DNA of 64,000 nt, taken from contig JADYUX010000004.1 of NCBI GenBank assembly GCA_021532125.1, positions 62,001 to 126,000 of the forward strand, in the 5' to 3' direction. This DNA is from Arcanobacterium haemolyticum. GTDB taxonomy: Bacteria > Actinomycetota > Actinomycetes > Actinomycetales > Actinomycetaceae. A program made the translations under genes and the position numbers. Positions 1-7,859 of this stretch are shown piece by piece; the first letter of the stretch is position 1; each line of letters opens with the position of its first letter. The notes below the pieces were generated by a model that saw only the letters and a program-made list of their open reading frames with translations, was not told the DNA's origin and ran no database searches.

Positions 1-479
1 TCGCCCAGGGCATCAAGTACGTGCGCCTTCCCGAGGACGAGTGGTACACCATGCGCGACCTCGAGCTTGACGACTACACGGCCTACCTTGGGCAGAACGC
101 GTGGAAGCCGGACATGACGAGCAAGAGCCTGTACAACTACGTGGTCTACGACTCGGCGGGGGTCGAGCGCTCCTTTGCCGAGGCTCTAGACAAGCAGGAG
201 GAGGTTCTCGTGTTCGCGAAATTGCCCTCGGCGTTCAAGATCGACACGCCGCTCGGCAGTTACAACCCCGACTGGGCGTACGTCGAGGAGGCCGACGGCG
301 AGCGCCGCGTGTACTTCGTGACCGAGACCAAGGGCGGCAAGAACGGCGAGCCCGCCCTGCGCGACGCGGAGAAGATCAAGATCGGCTGCGCCAAGAAGCA
401 CTTCGAGGCACTGGACCTCGGAAACGACTTCCATTACAACGTGCGCACGACCTACCAATACGAGGCGGTGAAGGCTTAG
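1..479 (+). CDS. Type III restriction endonuclease Res subunit, C-terminal fragment (runs off left edge)
   Basis: The reading frame is open from base 3, so the gene continues left of the window; about 159 C-terminal residues are visible. Near the end it reads KIDTPLGSYNPDWAYV, followed about 16 residues later by FVTETKGG. That D...ExK arrangement is the PD-(D/E)xK nuclease site found at the C-terminus of type III Res subunits, where ATP-dependent translocation precedes cleavage between two head-to-head sites. The helicase part and the partner methyltransferase (Mod) would lie to the left. The DUF4238 gene starts 1 nt after the stop, so they are probably co-transcribed. It is carried on an integrative island. 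A related helicase-nuclease family cannot be excluded from the fragment alone. Confidence 0.8.
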   Translation, partial: AQGIKYVRLPEDEWYTMRDLELDDYTAYLGQNAWKPDMTSKSLYNYVVYDSAGVERSFAEALDKQEEVLVFAKLPSAFKIDTPLGSYNPDWAYVEEADGERRVYFVTETKGGKNGEPALRDAEKIKIGCAKKHFEALDLGNDFHYNVRTTYQYEAVKA

Positions 480-480
480 G

Positions 481-1365
481 ATGTCGAAGCTGCCCGGAAA
501 GATGACGCGAAAGCAGCACTGGGTGCCGCGGTTCTACCTGCGCCATTTCGCGGATTCCTCCGGGCAGCTTCATGCCTACAGCAGACAGAAGGGCTCCTTC
601 TTCCGCACGAATTGCGAGAACCTTTGCAGCATGCGCGATCTTTATGAGGTCGAGCATGCCGATGCGACAGGCGATGCGACAGACAGATTCTATGCGCAGA
701 ACCTCATCGAGGTTAAGCTATCTGAGCTCGAGAGCCGCATCGCGCCGCTTTACGATCGCTTTTTGGAACGCCAGAAAGAAGACCAGTGCGAAGACGAAGG
801 GTATTCTGATGGGAAAGCCGCCGTTTGCGAGCTGGCAGCAAATATCATCGTCCGGCACCCTATCAGTATGCGCGTCGACAAGAAATGGTCACGCGAGACT
901 GCCGAAGAGCTGCTCAGAAACGTTCATCTGACACCCTATGAGCTCGGCTTGCTCGATTGGTCGGATTGGCGCGGGGATTCCCAAGCGGTGGTCGAGCTTG
1001 CCGCCGCCGCAACCATGCTCTTCTCCAACGATGATATTGTGCCAGTTAACCGTATTCGAAAGGCTTTTTTTGAGAAGAGCTTCTCCATCCTTAGGGCACC
1101 CGTCGGCTCAGGGTTCGTTACGACGTCGATGCCTATGTTCATCATCGGGCCCGAGGACGACTCGTACGATTTTCATCTCGCGTATATGCCGTTGAGCAGT
1201 GAGTATGCTGCGGTCTTTTCAGATGACCCTCTATTTCCGCCGTTTGCGAGACTCGGTTTTTCGGGCGTCGAGTTCATGAACCGACTTCTTCTGCTTAACT
1301 GCGAGCATTGGGATGTCGCCATATCGAGGGGAAGCGGCCCGCTCGAGCACGCGGTACGCGATTGA
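481..1365 (+). CDS. DUF4238 domain protein, defence-island cargo
   Basis: This 294-residue protein has the N-terminal QHWVPRFYLRHFA motif (about residues 12-24) that marks the DUF4238 family (usual form QHYVPRFYLRNF). A mid-region stretch around LAANIIVRHPISM is also typical. No signal peptide or membrane segment is visible, so it should be cytoplasmic. The biochemical role of DUF4238 is not established to my knowledge. Its position 1 nt behind a type III restriction subunit and ahead of a DUF262 nuclease-like gene suggests a defence or accessory role, which is inference. Base composition is slightly lower in GC than the restriction gene, as if the cargo was assembled from different sources. 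Confidence 0.75.
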   Translation: MSKLPGKMTRKQHWVPRFYLRHFADSSGQLHAYSRQKGSFFRTNCENLCSMRDLYEVEHADATGDATDRFYAQNLIEVKLSELESRIAPLYDRFLERQKEDQCEDEGYSDGKAAVCELAANIIVRHPISMRVDKKWSRETAEELLRNVHLTPYELGLLDWSDWRGDSQAVVELAAAATMLFSNDDIVPVNRIRKAFFEKSFSILRAPVGSGFVTTSMPMFIIGPEDDSYDFHLAYMPLSSEYAAVFSDDPLFPPFARLGFSGVEFMNRLLLLNCEHWDVAISRGSGPLEHAVRD

Positions 1366-1389
1366 AGTCAAGCGAACAGTGCCGAATTC

Positions 1390-1608
1390 ATGCACGAGAT
1401 GTTCACGCGCGACGGCAGGGAGCTATCCCTCGACACAGTGATCTACGACCGCTCGAAGAAGAAGGGGCAGACGATGATCGATACCATCGACCGTGGCTGC
1501 CTCGAGGGCGGCTGCCTTGATGACGAGGACCTGCGCATCATCTTCGAGCACCTTCTGGGGAGAAGACGGCAAGGACCGGGAACATTAAAGGGTCAAGCAG
1601 CGTATTGA
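1390..1608 (+). CDS. Short hypothetical ORF, possibly a gene remnant
   Basis: A 72-codon frame lies between the DUF4238 and DUF262 genes. Its product is acidic and charged (for example DTVIYDRSKKKGQ and DDEDLRIIFEHLL) and looks like real protein for the first 55 residues, then becomes arginine/glycine-rich. I do not recognise the family. No strong ribosome binding site precedes the ATG. It may be the C-terminal remnant of a larger gene lost when the island was assembled. Coding status is uncertain. Confidence 0.3.
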   Translation: MHEMFTRDGRELSLDTVIYDRSKKKGQTMIDTIDRGCLEGGCLDDEDLRIIFEHLLGRRRQGPGTLKGQAAY

Positions 1609-1620
1609 TAAAATTGACCC
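1590..1620. other. Inverted repeat upstream of the DUF262 gene
   Basis: GGGTCAA (1590-1596) is repeated inverted as TTGACCC (1614-1620) with 17 bases between, 40 bp before the DUF262 start. It could be an operator or a weak hairpin that separates the two cargo units. There is no U-tract. Confidence 0.3.
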
Positions 1621-1659
1621 CGCCAGCAATAACCGCAAAGGATAGATAGGGCTTTAAGG

Positions 1660-3363
1660 ATGGATGCAGGAAAAGCAACGATAAGCGGCGTGTTCAACGG
1701 ATCGCGCCTGCTCGAAATACCTTTTTACCAAAGGGCGTACGTCTGGGGAGAAGAGCAATGGGAGCGTTTCCTCGGCGACATGGAGTTCGTCACGGCCTCG
1801 AAGCGGCCCTATTTCCTGGGCTCCATCATCCTGAAGCAGGCCTCCTCCGGCAACACCTGGTCCGAGGTCTCCGAGGTTCGCACCGTCATCGACGGCCAGC
1901 AGCGACTCACGACCATGGTCATCTTCTTCAAGGCACTCTGTGCAAAAAACGGCACCAACAATTTGTTTGAGCGAGATTTCGTCCTGGAGACCGGCGATGT
2001 CGCCTTGCGGCACGGCAAGTACGACCGGCAGGATTTCGAAAAGGTCGTCAGCGCCACGGGCTGCGAACCCCTCGAGGGCTCCTCGGCCATCGTCCTTGCC
2101 TACAACTACTTCCTCAAGAATATCGACCCGGAGAAGGTCGACAGGAACACGATCAAGTCGAACGTCCAGTTCGTCTGCATCGATCTTACCGAGGGCGAGG
2201 ACGAGCAGCAGATATTCGACACCATCAACTCGCTCGGGGTGCGCCTGACGACGGCGGAGCTCCTTAAGAACTACTTCTTCAACCGCGAGAACGAGCAGGC
2301 GTTCAAGGAGTGCTGGGAAGACGTCTTCGAGCCCACGGCTGAGAAGAGGGAGTATTGGGAGCAGGAGATCGTTACCGGGCGCATCAAGCGCACGCTCGTC
2401 GACCTCTTCTTCGACGCGTTCCTCCAGATTCTGGTCCAGGACAAGAGGCGTGGCGTCACGACCGAGGACAAGCTCTTCTATTCGCGTACTTCGAACCTCT
2501 TCCAGTCCTACAAGGATTTCATCGGCAGGTACTGCAACGGCGACAAGGTCGAGATTCTCGACAACATGAAGGCGTATGCCGAGGCGTTCGAGTCCACGTT
2601 CGACCCTGGCTACTGCGACGCGGACATCCCCTCCGCTTCCGGCGTCGAGCGCCTGAACGTGCTGATATTCGGCCTCAAGAACTCGACGCTCATCCCGTAC
2701 GTGCTCTACGTTCGAAAGAACGCGGAGTCTTCGAGCGAGGAATCTAAGATCTACGCCCTGCTTGAGAGCTACATCGTCCGCCGAATGCTGGTTCAGGCGA
2801 CCACGAAGAACTACAACAGGCTGTTCACCTCGCTGATCTTGAACGAGGTGAAGGACGCGGAGGCGCTGAGGAAGGCTCTCGAAGCCAATGACGAGGCGAC
2901 GACGTACATGCCCGGCGACGCCGAGGTTCGAGCGGCATTCGAGGAATCGTGTCTGTACAACCTCCAGTCCAAGGGCGTCCTCTATCTGCTGGAAAGCGCC
3001 ATTCGTCCGGGCATGAGCAGCACGGCCCTGCTCGGGTTCAACCAGTACACCCTCGAGCACATGATGCCCAAGAAGTGGCGCAACAAATGGGGAGCCCTCG
3101 ACGATGAGGCTGCCACGCGAAGGGACCGGAAGCTCCTCACGCTCGGCAACCTCGCCATCATCACGCATTCGCTCAACGCCTCCATCCGCGATGCCGATTG
3201 GCCCACCAAGAAGCAGGGAAAGGGATACAAGGACGGCCTTGCCCTCTGCGCCGCCGGCCTTGCGACCATGGCCGGCGCCCTAGAGAAGGAGTCTTGGAAC
3301 GAGGGCGATATCGCCGATCGCGCCGAATGGCTTGCGGACAAGGCGTTGGAGGTCTGGCGCTAG
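1660..3363 (+). CDS. DUF262 / DUF1524 (GmrSD-like) nuclease-family protein
   Basis: This 567-residue protein has an N-terminal DUF262 domain. It shows IPFYQRAYVW (about residues 20-29) and the family hallmark VIDGQQRLTT (DGQQR at 78-82), a ParB-like nucleotide-binding/hydrolysing site. The C-terminal DUF1524 domain carries TLEHMMPKKW (E466-H467) and GNLAIITHSLN (from 496), an HNH-type nuclease site. This fused architecture is shared with the type IV enzyme GmrSD, which cuts glucosyl-hydroxymethylcytosine DNA, and with BrxU-like proteins. A phage-defence nuclease acting on modified DNA is therefore the best inference. Start: ATG at 1660, preceded by TTTAAGG. It ends 3 nt before the convergent RHH gene stop. 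An antisense frame of similar length is a shadow. Confidence 0.85.
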   Translation: MDAGKATISGVFNGSRLLEIPFYQRAYVWGEEQWERFLGDMEFVTASKRPYFLGSIILKQASSGNTWSEVSEVRTVIDGQQRLTTMVIFFKALCAKNGTNNLFERDFVLETGDVALRHGKYDRQDFEKVVSATGCEPLEGSSAIVLAYNYFLKNIDPEKVDRNTIKSNVQFVCIDLTEGEDEQQIFDTINSLGVRLTTAELLKNYFFNRENEQAFKECWEDVFEPTAEKREYWEQEIVTGRIKRTLVDLFFDAFLQILVQDKRRGVTTEDKLFYSRTSNLFQSYKDFIGRYCNGDKVEILDNMKAYAEAFESTFDPGYCDADIPSASGVERLNVLIFGLKNSTLIPYVLYVRKNAESSSEESKIYALLESYIVRRMLVQATTKNYNRLFTSLILNEVKDAEALRKALEANDEATTYMPGDAEVRAAFEESCLYNLQSKGVLYLLESAIRPGMSSTALLGFNQYTLEHMMPKKWRNKWGALDDEAATRRDRKLLTLGNLAIITHSLNASIRDADWPTKKQGKGYKDGLALCAAGLATMAGALEKESWNEGDIADRAEWLADKALEVWR

Positions 3364-3366
3364 GCC

Positions 3367-3792
3367 CTACCTGCGTCCCATCTCGAAGATGCTTGCGGTG
3401 TCGGAACCCGCATCGATGACGGATGGAACCGGCTCTTCCAAAAACGTAGTTCGTGGCGATGTCTCTTCCGTCGGCGCGTCAAGAGGCTCGCCGAGCGCTA
3501 GGAAGAACCTCATCACGTGCTCAATTCTCTGTTGCAGGGACTCGCTCAGCTCGCCGTAGGAGGCCGCCAGCCGCACCTCCTTGGCCAATTCCGCCATCGA
3601 GTCCCTCAGTGCCTTCTGCACGCTCACGGAGGGCCTCACCTCGACCTGGGTATCGGTGAGCTTGGCGATGATGTAGTCCTGCCTGTTCATGCCGCTCCAG
3701 GCTGCCATCTCGCATATGAGCTTGCGCTCCTCGGGCGTGCAGCGGAACGCCATCGTCTTGCTGCGCTTGCGGGCGCTGTTCTCGCACGGCAT
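3367..3792 (-). CDS. Ribbon-helix-helix / MobC-like mobilisation accessory protein
   Basis: This 141-residue basic protein starts at the ATG at 3792, 5 nt after the integrase stop. The N-terminal part (KTMAFRCTPEERKLICEM then SGMNRQDYIIAKL) has the beta strand plus two helices of a ribbon-helix-helix DNA-binding domain. It matches the style of relaxosome accessory proteins on mobilisable islands. The rest is a coiled-coil-prone region (ELSESLQQRIEHVMRFF) and a polar tail. In this position it could mark DNA for mobilisation or autoregulate the int operon. No relaxase is visible in the window, so mobilisation would need genes to the left or a helper element. A longer in-frame extension upstream overlaps the integrase and is unlikely. 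Confidence 0.55.
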   Translation of the reverse strand: MPCENSARKRSKTMAFRCTPEERKLICEMAAWSGMNRQDYIIAKLTDTQVEVRPSVSVQKALRDSMAELAKEVRLAASYGELSESLQQRIEHVMRFFLALGEPLDAPTEETSPRTTFLEEPVPSVIDAGSDTASIFEMGRR

Positions 3793-3797
3793 CCTTC

Positions 3798-4868
3798 TTA
3801 CCCCCTCGCCCCGTCGAGCGCGGCGGCCATCTCGTCCTGCTTCGTGGGGAACAGGTGCGCGTAGCGGTAGGTGATGTCCACCGCCTCGTGGCCCATGCGC
3901 TCGGCGATGGCCAGCGCGGAGAAGCCCATCTCTATCAGCAGGCTCACATGGCTGTGGCGTATGTCGTGTATGCGGATGCGCTTCACGCCCGACGCCTTGC
4001 ACCCGCGCTCCATCTCGTGGGCCAGGAAGTGCTTGGTCACGGCGAACAGGCGCTCGTCGGGGGCGACGTCGTCGCGCATCTCGATGAAGTCCGCCATCTC
4101 GTCGCGCAGGAAGGCGGGCATGACGATCGTGCGCACGGACTTGGGCGTCTTGGGGTCGGTCACGGTGTCAACGCCGTTGAGGCTCTGGTACGACTTGTTG
4201 ATGCGCAGCCGCGAGCTCTCCAGCATGAAGTCGGACGGCGTGAGCGCCAGGAGCTCGCCGCAGCGTATGCCCGTCCAGTAAAGCAGCTCGAAGGCGTGGA
4301 ATGAGAGAGGCTTGTCCATGACGGCCTCGCTGAACCTCAGGTACTCGTCCTTGGTCCAGAACTGCATCTCGCCGCCCTTCTTCGAGCCTATCTTGTCGAC
4401 CCTGCGCACCGGGTTGTCGCTGAGGCCGTAGTAGCGCTCGGCGTGGTTGAAGATGGCGTTGAGCTGGTTGTTCACTGTGCGCAGGTACGTCGGTGCCCAG
4501 GGCTTCCCGTCGGCGTCCCGGTGCTCGGTGAGCTCGTTTTGCCACCTGATGACGTCGATCGGCCTCACGTCGCACATGCGCATGTCCCCGAAGAACGGCA
4601 CGAGCTTGTCGTTGATGATGTACTCCTTGGTGATCCACGTGTGCTCGCGTATGCGCGGCTTCACCTCGGAGGCGTACACCTCGACGAACTCGGAGAACGT
4701 CATGTCCATGGCCCCGCCGTTAAGGCTCTTGAACTGGCTCTCCCACACTGCGGCCTCCACCTCGGAGGAGAAGCCGCGCTTCGTCTTGTGGCGCTTCGAG
4801 CCGCGGGCGTCGCGGTAGTAGCACTGCACGTAGAACGTGCCGTTGCCGTCGTCCTTGTACACGGGCAT
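3798..4868 (-). CDS. int: Tyrosine recombinase (integrase)
   Basis: This 356-residue site-specific recombinase has an N-terminal arm-binding region (1-55), a SAM-like core-binding domain (about 56-155, TFSEFVEVYASEV) and a C-terminal catalytic domain. The catalytic set is visible: R202 (TGIRCGELLAL), a lysine near 240-243 (DPKTPKS), H301-x-x-R304 (HDIRHSH), H327 (RMGHEAVD) and the nucleophile Y336 (RYAHLF). It should integrate and excise the island. An excisionase-like gene lies 1 nt upstream and a repressor is divergently transcribed, the usual control module. The host guaA 3' end lies at the island's right edge, which points to guaA as the target. Confidence 0.92.
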   Translation of the reverse strand: MPVYKDDGNGTFYVQCYYRDARGSKRHKTKRGFSSEVEAAVWESQFKSLNGGAMDMTFSEFVEVYASEVKPRIREHTWITKEYIINDKLVPFFGDMRMCDVRPIDVIRWQNELTEHRDADGKPWAPTYLRTVNNQLNAIFNHAERYYGLSDNPVRRVDKIGSKKGGEMQFWTKDEYLRFSEAVMDKPLSFHAFELLYWTGIRCGELLALTPSDFMLESSRLRINKSYQSLNGVDTVTDPKTPKSVRTIVMPAFLRDEMADFIEMRDDVAPDERLFAVTKHFLAHEMERGCKASGVKRIRIHDIRHSHVSLLIEMGFSALAIAERMGHEAVDITYRYAHLFPTKQDEMAAALDGARG

Positions 4869-4869
4869 G

Positions 4870-5088
4870 TCAGTCCACCTCCGGGAAGTACAGGGCGTTG
4901 AAGACGTCGCTTCGAACGCGCCCGCGGATGACCACGCGCCCGCGCGCCTCCTGCTCGGCGTTTATCTTCCTGATCACCTCGTAGGCGCTGCCTTTCTTGA
5001 TCCTCAGCAGCTCCGCGACCTCGTCGGCGTCCAGCATGTGCGGCCTCGGCGTCTTCGCCACCTTCTCGTCCATGGCTCCTCCAATCAA
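4870..5088 (-). CDS. Excisionase-like winged HTH protein
   Basis: This small protein of 72 residues (67 if the internal ATG at 5073 is used) has a MerR/excisionase-type helix-turn-helix: MLDADEVAELLRIKKGSAYEVIRKIN, interrupted here only by my reading. A beta-wing follows (RGRVVIRGRVRSDVF). Such proteins bend attachment-site DNA to direct the integrase toward excision. It sits directly upstream of int with 1 nt between them and so is translated with it. Transcription would start from the leftward promoter that contains a GTAC-N6-GTAC operator, so the repressor would control excision. Confidence 0.75.
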   Translation of the reverse strand: MIGGAMDEKVAKTPRPHMLDADEVAELLRIKKGSAYEVIRKINAEQEARGRVVIRGRVRSDVFNALYFPEVD

Positions 5089-5092
5089 TGGC

Positions 5093-5171
5093 GTACGGAT
5101 ACGTACGGTTCACAGATTCAGAGTAAACGTACATATCTGTACTGTCAATAGAATTGCGTACATTTGCGTAC
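5093..5171. promoter_or_regulatory. Three-site operator array, GTAC-N6-GTAC
   Basis: Three copies of the same composite site lie between the divergent xis-int and repressor genes: 5093-5106 (GTACGGATACGTAC), 5129-5142 (GTACATATCTGTAC) and 5158-5171 (GTACATTTGCGTAC). Centres are 36 and 29 bp apart. GTAC is self-complementary, so each site is a symmetric pair of half-sites 10 bp (one helical turn) apart, as expected for a dimeric lambda-cI-like HTH repressor. Sites 2 and 3 fall exactly between the -35 and -10 elements of the two predicted promoters. Confidence 0.75.
5120..5148 (-). promoter_or_regulatory. Predicted leftward promoter for xis-int
   Basis: On the minus strand, TTGACA (5148-5143) is followed by a 17-bp spacer and TACTCT (5125-5120). 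The -35 is perfect, the -10 is weak, and the second GTAC-N6-GTAC site fills the spacer. This suggests direct occlusion by the repressor. Confidence 0.55.
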
Positions 5172-5182
5172 GCTGATAAGAT
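5154..5182 (+). promoter_or_regulatory. Predicted rightward promoter for the repressor gene
   Basis: TTGCGT (5154-5159), a 17-bp spacer, then TAAGAT (5177-5182), with the third GTAC-N6-GTAC site inside the spacer. Transcription would begin about 12 nt before the strong Shine-Dalgarno AGGAGGAGGG (5201-5210). The arrangement predicts autorepression. Confidence 0.5.
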
Positions 5183-5213
5183 GTGCTGGTACGTAATTCC
5201 AGGAGGAGGGCTC

Positions 5214-5627
5214 ATGTCCGTAGGCGAGAACATAAGGCGGTACCGCAAGTCGCGCGGCATGACGCAGGCGCAGCTCGCCGAGGCGGTCGGCCTGACCGAG
5301 GGGGCCGTGCGCCACTACGAGAGCGGCATCCGCGCCGTGAAGCCCGAGCTGCTCGAGTCCATCTCCGCGGCGCTCGGCGTGTCCGTCAACGCCCTCAAGG
5401 ATTACGGCGTCGAGACTGCGGGCGACCTCATGTCGCTGCTCGTGCGGCTCGAGGACTCCTTCGGCATCGTGCCCGCAGCCGACGGCACGGGCCTCTCCCT
5501 GAACCCCAAGGCGCCGCACGCGCCCAAAGCCGCGATGGCGATCGAACTGTGGGCAGAGAAGCGCGCGCAGCTCGAAAACGGCAAGATCGACGCCGACGAA
5601 TACGAGGACTGGAAAGCCTCGCTGTAG
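5214..5627 (+). CDS. Cro/CI-family HTH transcriptional repressor of the island
   Basis: This 137-residue protein has an N-terminal HTH_3 domain at about residues 5-60 (IRRYRKSRGMTQAQLAEAVG, then LTEGAVRHYESG). A helical C-terminal region ends in ELWAEKRAQLENG and acidic residues, probably for dimerisation. The start is fixed by AGGAGGAGGG three bases before the ATG at 5214; an in-frame upstream GTG/ATG would begin inside the operator. It is divergent from xis-int across a three-site operator and is therefore the likely switch between maintenance and excision. No peptidase domain is present, so induction is not by LexA-like self-cleavage; the trigger is unknown. Confidence 0.8.
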   Translation: MSVGENIRRYRKSRGMTQAQLAEAVGLTEGAVRHYESGIRAVKPELLESISAALGVSVNALKDYGVETAGDLMSLLVRLEDSFGIVPAADGTGLSLNPKAPHAPKAAMAIELWAEKRAQLENGKIDADEYEDWKASL

Positions 5628-5712
5628 CGGCTCTCCGCATTTCGCGATCAACGCAACCGAATCAGGACGGTGGACCAGGCGGCGAGCGCCGCTCGGGCCT
5701 GCGTAAGCTGAG

Positions 5713-6089
5713 TTTTTACTCCCCATTGCATGCCAAGGCATTTCCGGCGCACCTGGGGAGTAAATGACGCGGTGGCTTACACGGCGGCACGCGGCAGTAC
5801 GCCGCGGCATTTCCCCTGGTTACTCCCGTTTTCATTGAGGCGGCGAGATTCTTTACTCCCCATTAACCACCTGGGAAAACGCTGTGAGAAGACCGCCGAA
5901 AAGCCTATTGAGTTCGATTTGAGTTTCACAGGCCCCGAAACGGCCCCGTTTGGCTCTCGGAGACAAAAATCGCGCGTCTACTCACTTGGGATGAATCCTT
6001 ACTCCCGTTCCTCCGAATGCCGCACCGTGCCTTGCCGTCTTGAAACACGGGGGAGTAAATTGCGAAATCGCAGGTGAAAGGGAGTAAAA
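5713..6089. repeat. Seven GGGAGTAA / TTACTCCC motifs at the island's right end
   Basis: The motif TTACTCCC (or its complement GGGAGTAA) occurs at 5716-5723, 5756-5763, 5820-5827, 5853-5860, 5999-6006, 6051-6058 and 6080-6087. Looser copies lie at 5978 and 6143. Two copies extend to TTTACTCCCCATT (5715-5727 and 5852-5864). The guaA tail reads TGGGAGTAG (6255-6247 on the minus strand), so the repeats resemble the last codons of guaA. They may be integrase arm-type sites, scars of stacked insertions, or iterons. The stretch 5628-6245 holds no convincing gene. Confidence 0.65.
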
Positions 6090-6094
6090 CGACA

Positions 6095-6131
6095 AAGAAA
6101 AAGCCTCCGTCCCAACGCGGGAACGGAGGCT
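6095..6131 (-). terminator. Intrinsic terminator reading leftward (guaA side)
   Basis: On the minus strand, AGCCTCCGTTCCC and GGGACGGAGGCT form a 12-bp stem with one bulged base (6131-6102), followed by TTTTTCTTTG. It lies 115 bp downstream of the guaA stop and is a classic intrinsic terminator for guaA transcripts. It would also insulate the island. Confidence 0.75.
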
Positions 6132-6245
6132 CGGTTATCGTATTTACTCACCAACATCGCTGGCGGCTTTGCCATGACTCTCGTACGAAACGAAACTCAG
6201 CGGCACAGTGCGGCACTCAAAAATGCAGGTCAGAACCCTATCAGC

Positions 6246-6270
6246 CTACTCCCACTCGATCGTTGCCGGC
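6246..6270. other. Putative attachment site at the guaA 3' end (attR side)
   Basis: The last guaA codons (minus strand, ending ATCGAGTGGGAGTAG) directly border the island. The guaA 3' terminus is a documented hotspot for integrative elements that rebuild the end of the gene. The integrase and repressor to the left and normal core genes to the right fit this. The exact core and the other junction cannot be defined because the left end is outside the window. Confidence 0.5.
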
Positions 6271-7817
6271 GGCTTGCTTGTCACGTCGAGCACGACACGG
6301 TTAACCTCGGGGACCGAATTCGTGATCCGCGTCGAGATTTTTGCGAGCACATCGTAGGGCAGGCGGCTCCAGTCGGCCGTCATGGCGTCCTCCGAGCTCA
6401 CAGGGCGCAGCACAATGGGGTGTCCATAGGTGCGGCCATCGCCTTGCACACCGACCGAGCGCACATCTGCGAGAAGAACGACGGGGCACTGCCAGATTTC
6501 CTCGTCGAGGCCGGCGGCCGTGAGTTCTTCGCGCACGATGAGATCGGCGGCCCGGAGAATGTCGAGGCGGTCCTTCGTGATATCGCCAATGATGCGGATT
6601 CCGAGGCCCGGGCCAGGGAATGGCTGACGCGCCACGATCTTTTCGGGCACACCGAGCTCGCGGCCAATGGCACGCACTTCGTCCTTGAACAAGGCGCGAA
6701 GTGGCTCTACAAGTTCGAATTCCATGTCTTCTGGAAGTCCACCAACGTTGTGGTGGCTCTTGATGTTAGCCGCGCCTTCGCCGCCGCCCGACTCAACTAC
6801 ATCGGGATAGAGTGTGCCTTGGACAAGGAACTTCACTTCCCCGCCCTGAGAGCCGAGCTTGGCGATAAGTTCGCGTTGTGCTGCCTCGAAGGAGCGGATG
6901 AACTCGCGGCCGATGATTTTGCGCTTCGTTTCCGGATCGCTCACGCCAGCAAGCGCCGACAAGAAGCGCTCTGACTCGTCGATCGTGAACATGCGGATGC
7001 CCATGCCTGCGGCGTAATCCTGCTCCACCTGTTCGCGTTCGCCCGCGCGGAGCAGGCCGTGGTCGATGAAGAAGCACGTGAGCTGATCGCCAACGGCCTT
7101 GTGCACGAGTGCCGCGGCCACCGACGAATCGACACCACCGGAGAGTGCACAAATAACTTGGGCATCTCCTACCTGCTCACGGATTTTCGCTACCTGCTCG
7201 TCGATAATTGAGCCGGGCGTCCACGTTGGCTCAATGCCGGCTCCCTCGTAGAGGAAGTTTTCGAGAGCTTTCTGCCCGAACTGAGAGTGTTTAACTTCAG
7301 GGTGCCACTGGAGGCCGAACAGTTTACGTTCACGCGATTCGAACGCGGCCACTGGCGTTTCTTTCGTCGAAGCGGTGACGACGAAACCTTCCGGGGCTTC
7401 CTGGACGGAGTCACCGTGGCTCATCCATACGACCTGACCGGCTTGGGTGCCGTCGAAGAGGCAGGAACCTCCGGACACTTCGGCTTCTGTGTGACCGTAC
7501 TCGCGGGTTCCTGTGCGGCCGACCTTTCCTCCGAGAGCCTGAGCCATCGTTTGGAATCCGTAGCAAATTCCGAGGACGGGTACTCCGGAATCGAAGATCG
7601 CCGGGTCGATACTGGGAGCGCCTTCGGCGTAGACCGATGACGGGCCACCCGAAAGAATAATGGCTGCCGGCTCCTTGGCCAGCATGTCCGCAACACTCAT
7701 GGAATGGGGAACGATCTCCGAGTACACGCTCGCTTCGCGTACGCGGCGGGCGATGAGTTGCGCGTACTGCGCACCGAAATCGACGACAAGGACGGGACCA
7801 GTGTTCTGTGTGCTCAC
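6246..7817 (-). CDS. guaA: GMP synthase (glutamine-hydrolysing)
   Basis: This enzyme amidates XMP to GMP using glutamine and ATP, the last step of GMP synthesis in the cytoplasm. The 523-residue product is full length. It has an N-terminal class I glutamine amidotransferase with the catalytic cysteine C85 ([11 protein letters not shown]) and a His in the HPEVKHS region. The ATP pyrophosphatase P-loop is SGGVDSS, and the dimerisation domain ends in PATIEWE, the conserved family terminus. The intact end shows that the island left the gene functional. The rluA-like gene lies 63 bp upstream on the same strand, and a terminator follows at 6131-6095. Confidence 0.97.
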   Translation of the reverse strand: MSTQNTGPVLVVDFGAQYAQLIARRVREASVYSEIVPHSMSVADMLAKEPAAIILSGGPSSVYAEGAPSIDPAIFDSGVPVLGICYGFQTMAQALGGKVGRTGTREYGHTEAEVSGGSCLFDGTQAGQVVWMSHGDSVQEAPEGFVVTASTKETPVAAFESRERKLFGLQWHPEVKHSQFGQKALENFLYEGAGIEPTWTPGSIIDEQVAKIREQVGDAQVICALSGGVDSSVAAALVHKAVGDQLTCFFIDHGLLRAGEREQVEQDYAAGMGIRMFTIDESERFLSALAGVSDPETKRKIIGREFIRSFEAAQRELIAKLGSQGGEVKFLVQGTLYPDVVESGGGEGAANIKSHHNVGGLPEDMEFELVEPLRALFKDEVRAIGRELGVPEKIVARQPFPGPGLGIRIIGDITKDRLDILRAADLIVREELTAAGLDEEIWQCPVVLLADVRSVGVQGDGRTYGHPIVLRPVSSEDAMTADWSRLPYDVLAKISTRITNSVPEVNRVVLDVTSKPPATIEWE

Positions 7818-7859
7818 ACCCTAGAGGATACCGATTCACGGTAGGGCGTGCACCGTTGG

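Noticed and set aside
1654-3168. A 504-codon open frame on the minus strand, antisense to the DUF262 gene
   Set aside because: The plus-strand frame has clear DUF262 and HNH-like motifs; the antisense product is low-complexity and Val/Leu/Glu/Arg-rich, as expected for the reverse of a GC3-rich gene.
6102-6131. Treating the hairpin as the island's att core
   Set aside because: Its minus-strand U-tract makes it a terminator for guaA transcripts; att cores are not usually hairpins with T-runs.
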